Shown: in pieces, positions 11,629 to 21,052 of the stretch
Position numbering within the stretch: position 1 is the first letter of the stretch
Layout: every line of letters begins with the position of its first letter
Source of the DNA: Hanleya hanleyi
Taxonomy: Eukaryota > Mollusca > Polyplacophora > Lepidopleurida > Hanleyidae
DNA: 64,000 nucleotides
Assembly: GCA_036873755.1 (NCBI GenBank)
Contig: JAVTVY010018764.1
Location: 1 to 64,000 of the forward strand
Reading direction: 5' to 3'
Translations under genes and position numbers: made by a program
The notes under the pieces: model-generated
Seen by the model: only the letters and a program-made list of their open reading frames with translations
Databases searched by the model: none
What the model was told of the DNA's origin: nothing

Positions 11629-13862
11629 TGTTATCGCGATTTCTCAGGAACTACTGCATGTATCTTTCTCAAATTTGGTACACAGGTTCCCCTTGGGGTC
11701 TAGTTGTGCAAGATGCCTTCTCTGGTTCGATTCGAAAATCCAATGTGGCCACCAGGCGGCCATCTTGGATTTCCCCATGAAACATTGTTATCGCGATTTC
11801 TCAGGAACTACTGCGTGGATCGTTCTCAAATTTGGTACACAGGTTTCCCTTGGGGTCTAGTTGTGCAAGATACCTTTTTTGGTCCGATTCGAAAATCCAA
11901 TATGGCCACGAGGCGGCCATCTCGGATTTCCCCATGAAACTTTGTTATCGCGATTTCTCAGGAACTACTACATGGATCATTCTCAAATTTGGTACACAGG
12001 TTCTCTTTTGGGGTTTAGTTGTGCAAGACACCTTCTCTGGTCCGATCTGAAAATCCAATATTGTCACCAGGCGGCCATCTTGGATTTCCCCATGTAGCAG
12101 TGTTATCGTAATTTCTCAGAACTACTGCGTGGATCGTTGTCAAATTTGATACGTAGGTTCCCCTTGGGGTCTAGTTGTGCAAGATACCTTTTCTGGTCCT
12201 ATTCGAAAATTCAATATGGTCACCAGGTGGCCATCTTGGATTTCCCCATGAAACGTTGTTATCGCGATTTCTCAGGAACTACTGCATGAATCTTTCTCAA
12301 ATTTGGTACACAGGTTTTGCTTGGGGTCTAGTTGTGCAAGATACCTTTTCTGGTCCGATTCGAAAATCCAATATGGCCACCAGGCGGCCATCTTGAATTT
12401 CCCCATGAAACTTTGTTATCGCGATTTCTCAGGAACTACAGCATGGATTTTTCTTAAGTTTGGTGCACAGTTTCCCCTTGGGGTCTAGTTGTGCAAGATA
12501 CCTTTTCTGGGCCGATTCAAAAATCCAATATGGCCACCAGGCGGCCATCTTGGATTTCCCCATGACACTTTGTTATTGTGATTTCTCAGTAAGTTCTGCA
12601 TGGATCTTTCTCTAATTTGGCACACAGGTTCCCCTTGGGGTCTAATCGCGCAAGATAACTTTTTCGGTTCGATTAGAGAATCCAATATGACCGCCAGGCG
12701 GCCATTTTGAATTTCTCCATGAAATTTTGTTATCGTGAATTCTCGAACTACTGCATGGATCTTTGTCAAATTTGGTAAACAGGTTCCCCTTATGGTCTAG
12801 TTGTGCAAGTTACGTTTTCTGGTCCGATTCCAAAATCCAATATGGCTGCCAGGCGGCCATTCTGAATTTTCTCTTAAACATTGTTATCGTGACTTCTCAG
12901 GAACTACTTCATGGATCTTTCTGAAATTTGGTACACAGGTCCCACATGGGGCCTAATTGTGCAAGATACCTTTTTTGGTCCGATTCGAAAATCCAAGTTA
13001 CGCTTCAAATTAATAACGTATTCCTGAGTTGTGACGTTACACATCACAAGAGTCGGCGGATAACGGTGGGGCATATTCTATAAATTGAGTATAGAGAATA
13101 TCCATACCTTCACCTTCCATATCAAGGAGTTCAAATGATTCCGAATTAAAATGCATCTCTTCTAATTTTAAATCAGTTTACTTTAGTCCATGCCGTTGCA
13201 AGTGAACTGCCCCGGGTCGGCTACATAAAGGGATGTCACTCTTGTGACGCAATGTCACAACCCGACAACTGTAGACTACTGCGCGTTACGATCCAAGGGA
13301 CATAATCAGGATTCAGACTTTAAAATTTCCAACATTACTGCACGGACTGGATCCCTTCAGTATTAAGTTATGTACCATCTTACTAATTTCGAGCATGGTA
13401 TCTTGAAAGAGATATTTCAAACTAGCCCAGAAAACAGAACAGAATTAACATTCGTTCCTAATTATAAAATCTTAGGTACATATGTTTCATAGCTCATGCC
13501 AAAGTGTCAAAGAGATTTGTCTTCGCTCCCAGTACCCAATGATGACACGTGCAAAAGAAAAATACTACAAAATGAAGACGAAGGATCCTCCGGACATTCA
13601 CTTTCAGACTAACTTTGCTCATTCACTTGTACTATAACAAATACAGTTTCTGGAAATCTTGAAACTTATAAAGATAATATCTTGGTGTTTTCCAGTGTCC
13701 CTTTTTTGATCTTTTTTGCTCAAATTCGAAATTCTGCAAACAAAATTACAAATCAATCGTTTGTTCTTAGTAACAATGGACAGAAAGATCCTCTTGTCAT
13801 TAGCTTACAATTATCGGACAATGGTGGGCGCCAAGATCCTTCAGGATCTCTCGTTTAATCTT
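11629..13862 (+). mobile_element. Satellite-bearing non-autonomous element, copy A (Helentron/pearl-like candidate)
   Basis: About nine diverged copies of a 157-bp unit (11631-13000) are followed by a non-repetitive arm ending near 13862 with CTCTCGTTTA. The last 330 bp (about 13530-13862) reappear after the second array at 45730-46082. Both copies end at the same base, just after a small hairpin AGATCC-TTCA-GGATCT. A tandem core with a unique right arm ending in a terminal hairpin is the architecture described for pearl/Helentron-associated elements of molluscs; that assignment is inferred. Copy A holds about 530 bp (13000-13530) that copy B lacks. Open frames inside the array are repeat artefacts. 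Confidence 0.5.
11631..13000 (+). repeat. 157-bp tandem satellite, about 9 units
   Basis: Units begin TTATCGCGATTTCTCAGGAA and continue through ATTTGGTACACAGG, GGGGTCTAGTTGTGCAAGA, TGGTCCGATTCGAAAATCC and GGCGGCCATCTTGGATTTC. Starts are spaced 156-158 bp apart. Divergence between units is visible but modest. The same family recurs at 44362-45715. Confidence 0.9.
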
Positions 13863-13867
13863 AGATG

Positions 13868-13931
13868 TGTGTGTATGGTGGATGTGTGTGTGTGTGGTGG
13901 TAGTGGTGGTCGTAGTGGTGGTGGTGCTGAT
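13868..13931. repeat. TG/GGT simple repeat
   Basis: Interrupted TGTGTG followed by TGGTGG triplets lie between the end of the satellite element and the Polinton target site. Confidence 0.8.
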
Positions 13932-13937
13932 GGCGTT
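13932..13937. other. Target-site duplication, left (GGCGTT)
   Basis: GGCGTT directly precedes the left terminus and directly follows the right terminus (26508-26513). A 6-bp duplication is the established hallmark of Polinton/Maverick integration. Outside it, the flanks do not match. Confidence 0.92.
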
Positions 13938-15707
13938 AGTAGTAGGGTCTACTGATATTCATTATTATTTTGCCGGGGGAGGTAACTCTTGCATCCACCA
14001 GGGGGCGCTGTTTCCAGGTTAAGGGTATAGGGGACGCCACATCGCCTTTCACCTCTGTGGCGTCTGTGGCGCCAGGGGGCGCCACCAGCTCAAGGTCACG
14101 TGGAGGTCAAAAGTAGTTCCGGCAACCTTTAACCTTTGTATTCCTCCGCGGACAAAAAGTAGTCTCAGTGGGTTTTTCCCACAATGTCGTGGGTGATCAA
14201 ATTCTCCGGCAATCTCAGGCAATCTTCAGGGGCGAGAGGGGTCCCTAGTGTACCGATTGGGTTGTATGAGGTATCAATGTGAAGCATTCGTGAAGGGGCA
14301 TCTGATGGGATGGGTGTGGGGTTGGAATATGGTCATTCTGCGCATGCGCGGTAGACCAAGGGTATGGAAATAGACGTTTTGGGGTCTAGGGGAGCCCCTA
14401 GTGGTCCGATGGAGTCCAGTGAGGTATCAATGTGAAGCCTATGTGAGGGGGCATCCGATGGGCTGGGTGTGGGGTTGAAATATCGTCATTCTGCGCATGC
14501 GCAATAGAAAAAGGGTATGAAAATAGACGTTTTGAGATCTAGGGGAGCCACTAGTGGGTCGATGGAGTCGTATGAGGTATCAATGTGAAGCCTATGTGAG
14601 GGGGCATCCCACTGGGTGGATGTGGGGTCGAAATATCGTCATTCTGCGCATGCGCAATAGAGAAAGGGTATGAAAATAGACGTGTTAGGGTTTAGGTGAG
14701 CCCCTAATGAGCCGATGGAGTTGAGTGAGGTATCAATGTGAAGCCTAGGTGAGGGGGCATCCGATTGGACTAGTGTCTCGGCCGTTGTCCACATTCTGCG
14801 CATGCGCAGTCTGGCTGTAGTATAGAAATAGACGTGTTAGGGATTAGGTGAGCCCCTCATGATCCTATGGTGTCGTATGAGGTCTTATTTTGAAGCTGTC
14901 ATGAGGGAGCATCCGCCTGGGCTAGTGTGTCGTTCGTTGTCAATAGTCTGCGCATGCGCAGTCTGGCCGTAGTATAGAAATAGACGTGTTGGGGTTTAGG
15001 TGGGCCACTAGTGGGCCGATTGGATCGAGTGAGGTATCAATGTAAAGCATACGTGAGGGAGTCTCCAACGGGCTGGGTGTGCCGTGGAACTGACGTCATT
15101 CTGCGCATGCGCAGTAGAGAAAGTGTATGGAAATAGACGTTCTGGGGCCTAGGCGAGCTACTTTTGGGTCGATGGAGTCGAGTGCGGTATCCATGTGAAG
15201 CCTATGTGAGGGAGCAACCGCCTGGAGTAGTGTCTCGGCCGTTGTCCACATTCTGCGCATGCGCAGACAGGGAATTGTGGGAAACGGGTGTGGAAATAGA
15301 CGTTTTTGCGGTCTAGGTGGGCCACGAATGGTCCGATGGAGTCGAGTGAGGTATCAAAGTGAAGCATGCGTGAAGGGGCACCCAGTCATGGATGGGTGCA
15401 TGTAAAATTAGGGGTATGACGTCACTTCCGGTTTGGGTGAATGGGGCGTGACCTGGGAACATGATAGGACATGTACTGACCTGTCTGTGGGGGGTTTTCC
15501 CGCCAGAATTTCGCTGACGTCTGCGCCTGCATCCGGGTATGCATGAGGGTCTGTGTGTGAATAGGGTGTGACCTGGGAACATGATAGGAATGCATGTACT
15601 GACCTGTCTGTGGGGTGTTTCCCGGCCCCGGCCCAGGCCCGGCCCGCCCCGGCCGCAGCGCGCGCGCGCGCGGGTTACTCCGGCCGCAGCGCGCGCGCGC
15701 GGGTTCT
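13938..15707 (+). repeat. Left terminal inverted repeat, about 1.77 kb
   Basis: It matches the reverse complement of about 24738-26507 with few differences. The outer 300 bp are unique sequence. They are followed by seven modules of 151-153 bp, then a segment containing the GGTGTTTCCC and TGACCTGTCTGTGGGG strings, then GC-rich sequence leading into CG runs where the match fades. The termini carry a self-complementary AGTAG-GGT-CTACT. Confidence 0.92.
14338..15265 (+). repeat. Seven-module phased array inside the left TIR
   Basis: The palindromic core CTGCGCATGCGCAG or a near variant starts at 14338, 14491, 14644, 14796, 14948, 15101 and 15252, a spacing of 151-153 bp. Each module also contains a GAGGTATCAATGTGAAGC string, an AAATAGACGTTTTGGGGTCT-like string and a CCGATGGAGTCG-like string. 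The right TIR mirrors this array (about 25170-26110). Confidence 0.9.
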
Positions 15708-15740
15708 CCAGCCGCACGCGCGCGCGCGCGTCATCACCGG
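15651..15740. other. Alternating CG tracts at the inner edge of the left TIR
   Basis: Three GCGCGCGCGC runs are separated by CCGGCCGCAG-type spacers. Counterparts on the right are at about 24676-24792. Alternating CG of this length can adopt Z-DNA; whether it does here is unknown. The open frames across it are composition artefacts. Confidence 0.75.
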
Positions 15741-16218
15741 CAGTGCGCGAGTGAATGTCGGGTCAAAAGGTCAAAGATCACATCCAGGTCAAAAGGTCCA
15801 AGGTCTCCCTTGCGGCATCGATATACAGAGCTTGAACCCCAAAAGGGGATTGTAAATTAACCTGGGAAGGATGGGCAGTTCCATTTGGACCAATCAGCGG
15901 TCGAGAAAAAAGAGCCAATGAGCGATCGATAAAAGAACCAATGGACGGGTACTAGAATTTTGCTCACGTCTGCGCCTACATCCGGGTACTGGGAGGCTTT
16001 CGCCTACGTCCGCGCCTACATCCGGGTTCTTGTACACCCGGGTAATGTTTTCTAGGACATGGATGGGTTAGCTTTGGCTCCATTCTAGGCCACTGATTGG
16101 CTAATACGGTGTTCAAAGCCAGTTTCATGCATTATGCTCATATAGAAAACTCACAAGACAGGGTTTTTTGGTGAGATCTCATTTTTTTATTCAGTGAACA
16201 ACAACAACGTGAGAACAA
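15741..16218. other. Subterminal non-coding region of Polinton copy 1
   Basis: No gene fits. The stretch includes repeats around CTACATCCGGGTWCT and CCAAT-like strings (ACCAATCAG, GAGCCAATGAGCG, GAACCAATGGACG), which could be promoter-proximal boxes or chance. Part of it (about 16050-16205) has a recognisable counterpart in Polinton copy 2 at 46083-46270. Confidence 0.55.
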
Positions 16219-16401
16219 CCACGTGAAAACTGAAGCCCAGAACAAGGGGCTTGTACATTGAAAGAACTGAAGCCCAGAACAGGGGGCTTGTACATTGAAA
16301 GAACTGAAGCCCAGAACAGGGGGCTTGTAAACTTAAGCCCAGAACAGGGGGCTTGTACATTGAAAGAACTTAAGCCCAGAACGGGGCTTGTACATTGAAA
16401 T
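16219..16401. repeat. Tandem repeat of about 37 bp derived from the protease 3-prime end
   Basis: About five copies of a unit containing GAAGCCCAGAACAGGGGGCTT and then GTACATTGAAAGAACT. The copy nearest the protease appears to contain its final codons (frame ending at a TAA at 16372-16370), so the array looks like repeated duplication of the gene's 3-prime end into the downstream flank. Confidence 0.75.
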
Positions 16402-16415
16402 GATGGGCGGCCCAG

Positions 16416-16853
16416 TCATATACGAGTACATCGCGGTCCTCGGCCTTGGGGTACTTGGGGTACGGCCTTGGGGTACTGTACGATGGTAGATAAGGTCCTT
16501 CCCCGGCATCGATGGTACAGGTAAAACAAGCAATATTGTCCGCACACGCTACTGGTCAGGCTTTGCAACGTTTGACTGTTCCAACACCACGTCTCTGTAC
16601 CTTGATCCATGAAGTCTGTTAAATCGGGATGGAGGGGTGGCAGGCCGTACGGGTCAAAGTATTCGCCCTGCTGTTCTGTCAAGTACACGGCCACCCAATG
16701 TTCACCGGGCCGATCCATCGGGTCCGTGTTGAGAACGTATGCAACAGGATACACACGGTCTAATGGGAACACATCTCGGGCGAACACCCCTTGAAAGACC
16801 ATACGTGTCCCTGGGTCATTCTCCAGCCCGGTGGTTATCTGGTCTGTATCCAT
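16416..16853 (-). CDS. Adenovirus-type cysteine protease (Polinton PRO), C-terminus frameshifted
   Basis: By family it matures capsid proteins. The chosen ATG (16853) lies one base after the major-capsid stop (TAA-C-ATG); an upstream in-frame extension is just capsid sequence read in another frame. The catalytic residues fit the adenain pattern: His52 in GEHWVAVYL, Asp67 in EYFDPYG, Gln97 in LQS and Cys104 in SVCGQYC, with the Gln-Cys spacing of 7 seen in adenovirus protease. After CLFYLYHRCRGRT a 22-bp tandem duplication of GTACCCCAAGGCC-containing sequence changes the frame, so the open frame ends in unrelated residues at 16416. The usual-looking C-terminus lies in the other frame, ending at 16370. 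The active site precedes the break. Confidence 0.92.
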   Translation of the reverse strand: MDTDQITTGLENDPGTRMVFQGVFARDVFPLDRVYPVAYVLNTDPMDRPGEHWVAVYLTEQQGEYFDPYGLPPLHPDLTDFMDQGTETWCWNSQTLQSLTSSVCGQYCLFYLYHRCRGRTLSTIVQYPKAVPQVPQGRGPRCTRI

Positions 16854-16854
16854 G

Positions 16855-18165
16855 TTAGGTGGAAAAGTCACACAGGACGTTGCGCGCCTTGTCCACTTGA
16901 ATGATGTTGTCAAACTCGGCGTAGCAGATCACATTGACGGTGGTCCCCAGGGCTCGTACAAAGTGGATTTCCAACCGTAAATTGCCTTGCTTGGCCAGGG
17001 CCAGCTGATGGTCGTTCTCTAAGGTGGGGGTCAGATCGAAACAGAACAACGTGTATCCGTTCGCGTAGTCCTCCCGACTGATCAAATTCCCTTCGTCCTG
17101 GTTGATTTGACCGGTGGCTGTAAACAGGCTCTGATAGGCTCGAATGAAATTCCTGCGCCCAAAGTTCGGTGTTAAGGCCGTGGCTGGGACCTGTTGTCCA
17201 TCCACATGCAGGGCCACAAAATTGATGCCGAAATGTTTAAAGTCAAACGGATTCTCTGGGTAGGCTCCGCTGAAACTGGTATTTTCCACACAGGCCAGGA
17301 TCAATCGCTTGGGTAGTTCCCCCAGGAACAGGTTTTCTTTGTTGGCGCTCATATTTCCAGCAGGCACAGAGAACACTTTGGTTTGTACACGTCGGATAGG
17401 GTACTGGGCTGGTTTTGTTTCCAAGGCTTTCATGTGTCCCAATTGAACGGCTGGATTCGGTTTCACTTTTCGGACATACAGGACTGCGTCTTGGATAACA
17501 ATCTTATAGTCAGCTGCATGCCCATCTACGTTAGTGGCCATCAAGGCGAAGGTCGGAGGCGCCCGTATCAGTCGGATTTTGATGGGGATCTTGTTCAAGA
17601 GGTACCGGTCTTGCATGAACATGTCTGCGTGTAGTCGACCCATGAGATCCACCGAGGCACCGTTCGCAGTGAAAGCCTTCCGTTTGTTATATCCCACATT
17701 GTCCACCGTGTCCATGTGCTCGGGTGTGTCCTGGTAGAATAAAGCGGCTGTCAGCTGAGATTTTTTAGCCTCTCGGCCATACGACAACAGTGTCTCGATG
17801 TAGGCTCGATAGGGGTACGTGTTGGTCGAGTCACTGATGAGTTTGTCGCTGAGAAAAATATCCACCTGTTGAAACATCGAGTGCAGCCAGAGATTCGTCG
17901 GGCCCACCGTTGCAGCTTGGATGATTCTGGAGCCATCCCCATTGACCACCTTGGCTTTCACATACAAGTATGTATGGACTAAATCCACATAGGCCGTATC
18001 CGCATTACTGATGGTGAACTCGATGGGCCCTGTTTCGTTGATGCTGGAGAGCGGGAGATGCTCCACCCATAATACTTGTTCGGCACTGGTCTGTGTGGGC
18101 GGCACGGTCCACAAATCAAATTCACTGTTGGTGGAGGGACAGGACTCTGCGTGGATCAAGGACAT
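16855..18165 (-). CDS. Polinton major capsid protein (double jelly-roll family)
   Basis: An intact 436-codon open frame. The N-terminus (MSLIHAESCPSTNSEFDLW, then PPTQTSAE) and the block GPTNLWLHSMFQQVDIFLSD are characteristic of the widespread invertebrate Polinton protein often left as 'uncharacterized protein F54H12.2-like', which is recognised as the double jelly-roll major capsid protein. Length suits a compact double jelly-roll. The start is fixed by position: its ATG follows the upstream gene's TAA after two bases, and its own TAA sits one base before the protease ATG. Copy 2 carries a damaged homologue at 40638-43268 with the same junctions. The jelly-roll fold is family knowledge, not visible directly. 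Confidence 0.9.
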   Translation of the reverse strand: MSLIHAESCPSTNSEFDLWTVPPTQTSAEQVLWVEHLPLSSINETGPIEFTISNADTAYVDLVHTYLYVKAKVVNGDGSRIIQAATVGPTNLWLHSMFQQVDIFLSDKLISDSTNTYPYRAYIETLLSYGREAKKSQLTAALFYQDTPEHMDTVDNVGYNKRKAFTANGASVDLMGRLHADMFMQDRYLLNKIPIKIRLIRAPPTFALMATNVDGHAADYKIVIQDAVLYVRKVKPNPAVQLGHMKALETKPAQYPIRRVQTKVFSVPAGNMSANKENLFLGELPKRLILACVENTSFSGAYPENPFDFKHFGINFVALHVDGQQVPATALTPNFGRRNFIRAYQSLFTATGQINQDEGNLISREDYANGYTLFCFDLTPTLENDHQLALAKQGNLRLEIHFVRALGTTVNVICYAEFDNIIQVDKARNVLCDFST

Positions 18166-18167
18166 GT

Positions 18168-18572
18168 TTAAGAAAAGATATCCTGGGTCTTCGATGTGCG
18201 TCGTCGCTGGGTCGGTCGTCGACTGGTGCGTGGTCTCGGTGGGGCAGCTCTTTTATTCCCTACGGTGCGTTGTGCTTTGGCCACCAAGACGCCTCCCGCT
18301 TCTTTGGCCCGCCGTTTCAAGGCTTCTTTGGGTGCCGTACCCCCCAAGACATCACCGGCCACTTGCAGTCCACTGCGTACCGCTTGTTTGCCGATTGCTT
18401 TCACCCCACGCGTCACCAAGGGCAGGAACGTTTTGACGATGCTGCCGAGTATGTTCCCCAGTCCATGTCCTCGTTGCATGCGTGCACCGCTAAAGACCGG
18501 AAAGCCACCCCCGGCCTGTTGGGCATAATAGTCCATATAGCTGCGTGCATCGCACTCGTAAGGTACTTTCAT
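18168..18572 (-). CDS. Small basic virion-associated protein (pVI/pX-like)
   Basis: 134 codons. An N-terminal stretch with YMDYYAQQAGGGFPVFSGAR leads into RGHGLGNILGSIVKTFLPLV, a probable amphipathic helix, and the protein ends in a strongly basic Arg/Lys/Pro tail. The GHGLGN-containing amphipathic segment plus basic tail is a regular feature of Polinton and adintovirus genomes, compared with adenovirus minor core proteins; the precise role is inferred. Its ATG overlaps the penton stop (TAATG). The copy-2 homologue (40384-40635) has lost the middle of the protein. Confidence 0.75.
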   Translation of the reverse strand: MKVPYECDARSYMDYYAQQAGGGFPVFSGARMQRGHGLGNILGSIVKTFLPLVTRGVKAIGKQAVRSGLQVAGDVLGGTAPKEALKRRAKEAGGVLVAKAQRTVGNKRAAPPRPRTSRRPTQRRRTSKTQDIFS

Positions 18573-19359
18573 TATGCAAAGTGGGGAGCACGTGCTTGTC
18601 GAAAATGAAGTGTCAGCACCACTTTTCCTCGTTCGAATGCCACCGGTCGTCCCGTGTCATCTCTTATATCCACCGTGATAGTGTTGATGTCGGTTTGTCG
18701 TACGGGCAGGTAGAGCATGTGGGTGAAACTGTGGGTGATTTGAGCTCCATACGTCTTTTTAATGGGGACCACCCGTAACAGAGGTGTGTTGATATCGCCC
18801 ACGATGTGGTTGTCGACTACGTCCGAGTAGACGTAGAGTCCGTACATACCCGACTTCATATCCATCGGGATCTGGCCATGGTCCTCGGATGGACCCGTGT
18901 AGGTCGCGTGAGCGAGACCCAGCATTTGCTGTAGGATAGGACTCAGTACGACACTCACGTTGGCGGTGAGAAGGATCTGTGCCTTGTCGTGTGTGCGTTG
19001 TAATCGAAGTCCACGTGATTCTTGAAGGGAAAGGATTTGATGGGTTTTGATGTATTCGTGACCTCCCGTAGAGCCTTATAATGCAACAGTCTTGTCAGCC
19101 CACCCATGAACTCCTTGGGGGTATCGTATTGGCCTTCGGGGAGGGTGAGTCGGGTGTTTTTGCCTTCGTAGGTCACCTCGTACCACACTTCATTGGCTCG
19201 CACGTTGTACCACGAGTAAGGGTATTGGATATCCACGAGGCCACATTCCCATCGTCCAGGTAAATGCAACGGTTGCGGTAACTGGGTGACGTACTTGGCC
19301 ACGGTGTTGTCAGGAAACACATCCAGCGAACTGTTACTGGGTAGGGTGAGGTAAAACAT
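18572..19359 (-). CDS. Polinton minor capsid (penton) protein, split by a frameshift
   Basis: The first half (19359 to about 18985) begins MFYLTLPSNSSLDVFPDN and contains PLHLPGRWECGLVDIQYPYS; the second half (18958-18572) contains DVVDNHIVGDINTPLLRVVP and ends near DIRDDTGRPVAFERGK. These are the conserved blocks of the Polinton single jelly-roll penton. The halves are in different frames, and the break falls near a CACACAC run around 18990-19000. A 1-2 bp indel there, real or a sequencing error, would account for it. A programmed frameshift is possible but I see no slippery heptamer. The second-half ATG at 18958 overlaps the first-half stop by chance (ATGA). Confidence 0.85.
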
Positions 19360-19392
19360 GGCGACTGAGCTGTCCTGCTGCTGCTGTTGGTT

Positions 19393-19957
19393 TTAATAGG
19401 TGTTCCAGGCCTTGGGCGGTTGTGTCCGGCGTCGTGTTCGTCGCGTGACTTGCTACGTGTCACGGCTCTGGAGATGTGGGGTGTCCTGATCAAGGATGGT
19501 TTTTCAAAGGTCTGAAAAGAAGGTGCCCGTTGTGGTGGTGGTGTTTTGGGGGGTGACTCCGGTTCCCATTGGGATTCCCAAGAAGGTAGTGGGCCACTCG
19601 GCGATTGCTGGGTTCGCTGCATAAAGGCCCAGCGGTGGGGGTTCCCCACCAATTCCTGTGGTACATACATGTCTGTTGGAGCGGTGCTGAGGTCGGCGTT
19701 GTGTCACGTGGTGGTGGTGGTGGTGGTGGTGGGGTAGAGAGGGTTTTGTATTGGTCCATGAACGTCATGTACCGTTGAAGCGTCTCATTGTACCGTTGTA
19801 CTTTCTCACTGTCGCTTAACCCCGGTCTTTGTAAGATCTGTTGCATCTCTTCATCGAGGGTGTTTATGGTCTTCACCGTAGGTGGGACAGGGTAGGGCGA
19901 TTGGAGGTTTTGAAGGAACCGTGGTTCGACGAGGACCATTTTTTTCGTGTGGTTCAT
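19393..19957 (-). CDS. Conserved Polinton Pro-rich protein, two frame breaks
   Basis: The N-terminus has MVLVEPRFLQNLQSPYPVPP, then TLDEEMQQILQRPGLSDSEK and YNETLQRYMTF, a block conserved in copy 2 and, from memory, in other Polintons. A polyproline run follows (about residues 96-103), then a Pro/Ser/Arg-rich tail seen only in other frames (QELVGNPHRWAFMQR; TRSKS). One frame change lies between about 19740 and 19670. The second is a single-base deletion near 19443, where copy 2 has an extra C. The ATG overlaps the stop of the gene upstream (ATGA). Function is unknown; composition and position among virion genes suggest a structural or scaffold role. Confidence 0.65.
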
Positions 19958-20295
19958 TGTCGGCCGAAGAGTCCACCCAATACTGGACCCAACACGGAAG
20001 CGGCCAACGGTGCTAAGATGGCCCCGAGAAATCAGCCTTTCTGTAACACCTTTTTCTTTTGTGTTTGAGAGACTCGCTTCTGGACTAAGGTTCGGAGACC
20101 TGTCTTATGCTTGGTCAACTTGGTCTTCTGAGCCGGAGTCAGTGGTACGTTGCCTTTTAACAGGTTGTACCCGATCTCGCACAGACAGCGTACAAGGTCA
20201 GGGTCCGCACCGCGTACAATGGTTCGAACCAACTCGGGTGGGGCCGTCTTCAATACACGGAGCGTCGGGGCGTGCTTCCGTACTCGCGCAGACAT
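19954..20295 (-). CDS. Conserved Polinton core-type protein, one in-frame premature stop
   Basis: About 113 codons if read through. The conserved centre reads TAPPELVRTIVRGADPDLVR, then CEIGYNLLKGNVPLTPAQK and a Lys-rich stretch. After QKG there is a TGA (20034-20032), but the same frame continues with FLGAILAPLAASVLGP to a natural stop at 19954, as in copy 2, where the codon at that point encodes Gly. This protein is found in most Polintons I know of and is usually considered a small virion or core component; its true function is not established. Start: ATG 20295 (MSAR), supported by copy 2. A GATAAAAAG box lies 36-44 bp upstream. Confidence 0.75.
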
Positions 20296-20330
20296 CATGT
20301 ACAACTAATGCCAGAACCCACAACTCTGCC

Positions 20331-20339
20331 CTTTTTATC
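20331..20339 (-). promoter_or_regulatory. TATA-like box (GATAAAAAG) of the core-type gene
   Basis: It lies 36-44 bp before the ATG at 20295 and is conserved in copy 2 (about 36677-36686, before the ATG at 36736). Confidence 0.55.
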
Positions 20340-20443
20340 TACCTCAGAGACAAAGTCAACCATGCTGTGGTATTCATTCTTTTTATTATCCCCATCATCA
20401 AACACACACTCCAGCTGGGGGAGACACTGTGGGTGTGTTTACA

Positions 20444-21052
20444 TTATTTTTGCATGTACACGTGGTGGGCCTCTCCGGGAAAGATGCCGGTCCGTAGTCG
20501 AAGGTGGTCGGGGGTGGCTTGCTTGAGGTCGAAGAGCATATACCCGTGCTGAGGGGTTGTGGCATCTTTAAAGGCTTCCAACGCAAACGGTGTGCGGCCG
20601 GGATACATCTGTCTCGCCAGGTGCAGCAGTTGAGTGGTATCTCTCGGGTTTTTGAAGACCACCAGGTAGTGGGCATTTAAGCTGATGTTCCGATGTTCTT
20701 TGTTTTTACTGAACAGATTCTGCACAATGTAGATGATGCTGAGCCGTCGATGGTGGCTGCCTTTAGTAAAGAGTTGGGTGACCCGCGCATCCGTCTCCGC
20801 CATGAGATCATCCAGAACCACCAAGGTGTCGGGTTCCAAATCGGCCAGGTTGGGTAGGCCTTCCACGAACGTGATGTGGGGCATTGCTGCATACGCTGCC
20901 TGCCATTCTCCGTAACACCACACGACTCGGGCAATGGGTGGGGTGATCATGCTGTCGGCGTATTGAAGGAGCTTCCTGACGAAGTGCGTTTTGCCGGATC
21001 CCGTCGGTCCTGCGATGCCGCAAGTGAAGGGATGCTGCCACCGAGGGTCCAT
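20444..21052 (-). CDS. FtsK/HerA-type genome-packaging ATPase
   Basis: An intact 202-codon frame. Walker A is GPTGSGKT (residues 15-22). Walker B is TLVVLDDL with acidic residues at 81-82. A conserved block HHRRLSIIYIVQNLFSK follows, and later FKNPRDTTQLLHLARQ. This matches the A32-like packaging ATPases of Polintons, adintoviruses and virophages, which translocate DNA into capsids. The ATG lies inside the 3-prime part of the upstream membrane-protein gene (overlap of 106 bp in another frame). No TATA box precedes it, so it is probably expressed from the upstream transcript. The copy-2 counterpart is broken. Confidence 0.93.
   Translation of the reverse strand: MDPRWQHPFTCGIAGPTGSGKTHFVRKLLQYADSMITPPIARVVWCYGEWQAAYAAMPHITFVEGLPNLADLEPDTLVVLDDLMAETDARVTQLFTKGSHHRRLSIIYIVQNLFSKNKEHRNISLNAHYLVVFKNPRDTTQLLHLARQMYPGRTPFALEAFKDATTPQHGYMLFDLKQATPDHLRLRTGIFPGEAHHVYMQK

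Noticed and set aside
11675..12488. Repeated open frames of 60-78 codons beginning MVHRFPLG in the satellite arrays
   Set aside because: The frames arise because each 157-bp unit happens to lack stops in some frames. They restart every unit and have no independent support.
15313..15860. Arg/Ala/Pro-rich frames on both strands at the TIR inner edge
   Set aside because: They are caused by alternating CG and GC-rich sequence, and occur in several frames and in both TIRs.
18011..18608. Plus-strand frames of 141 and 171 codons opposite the capsid genes
   Set aside because: They are antisense shadows of the major capsid and pVI/pX-like genes; the minus-strand proteins have clear family motifs.
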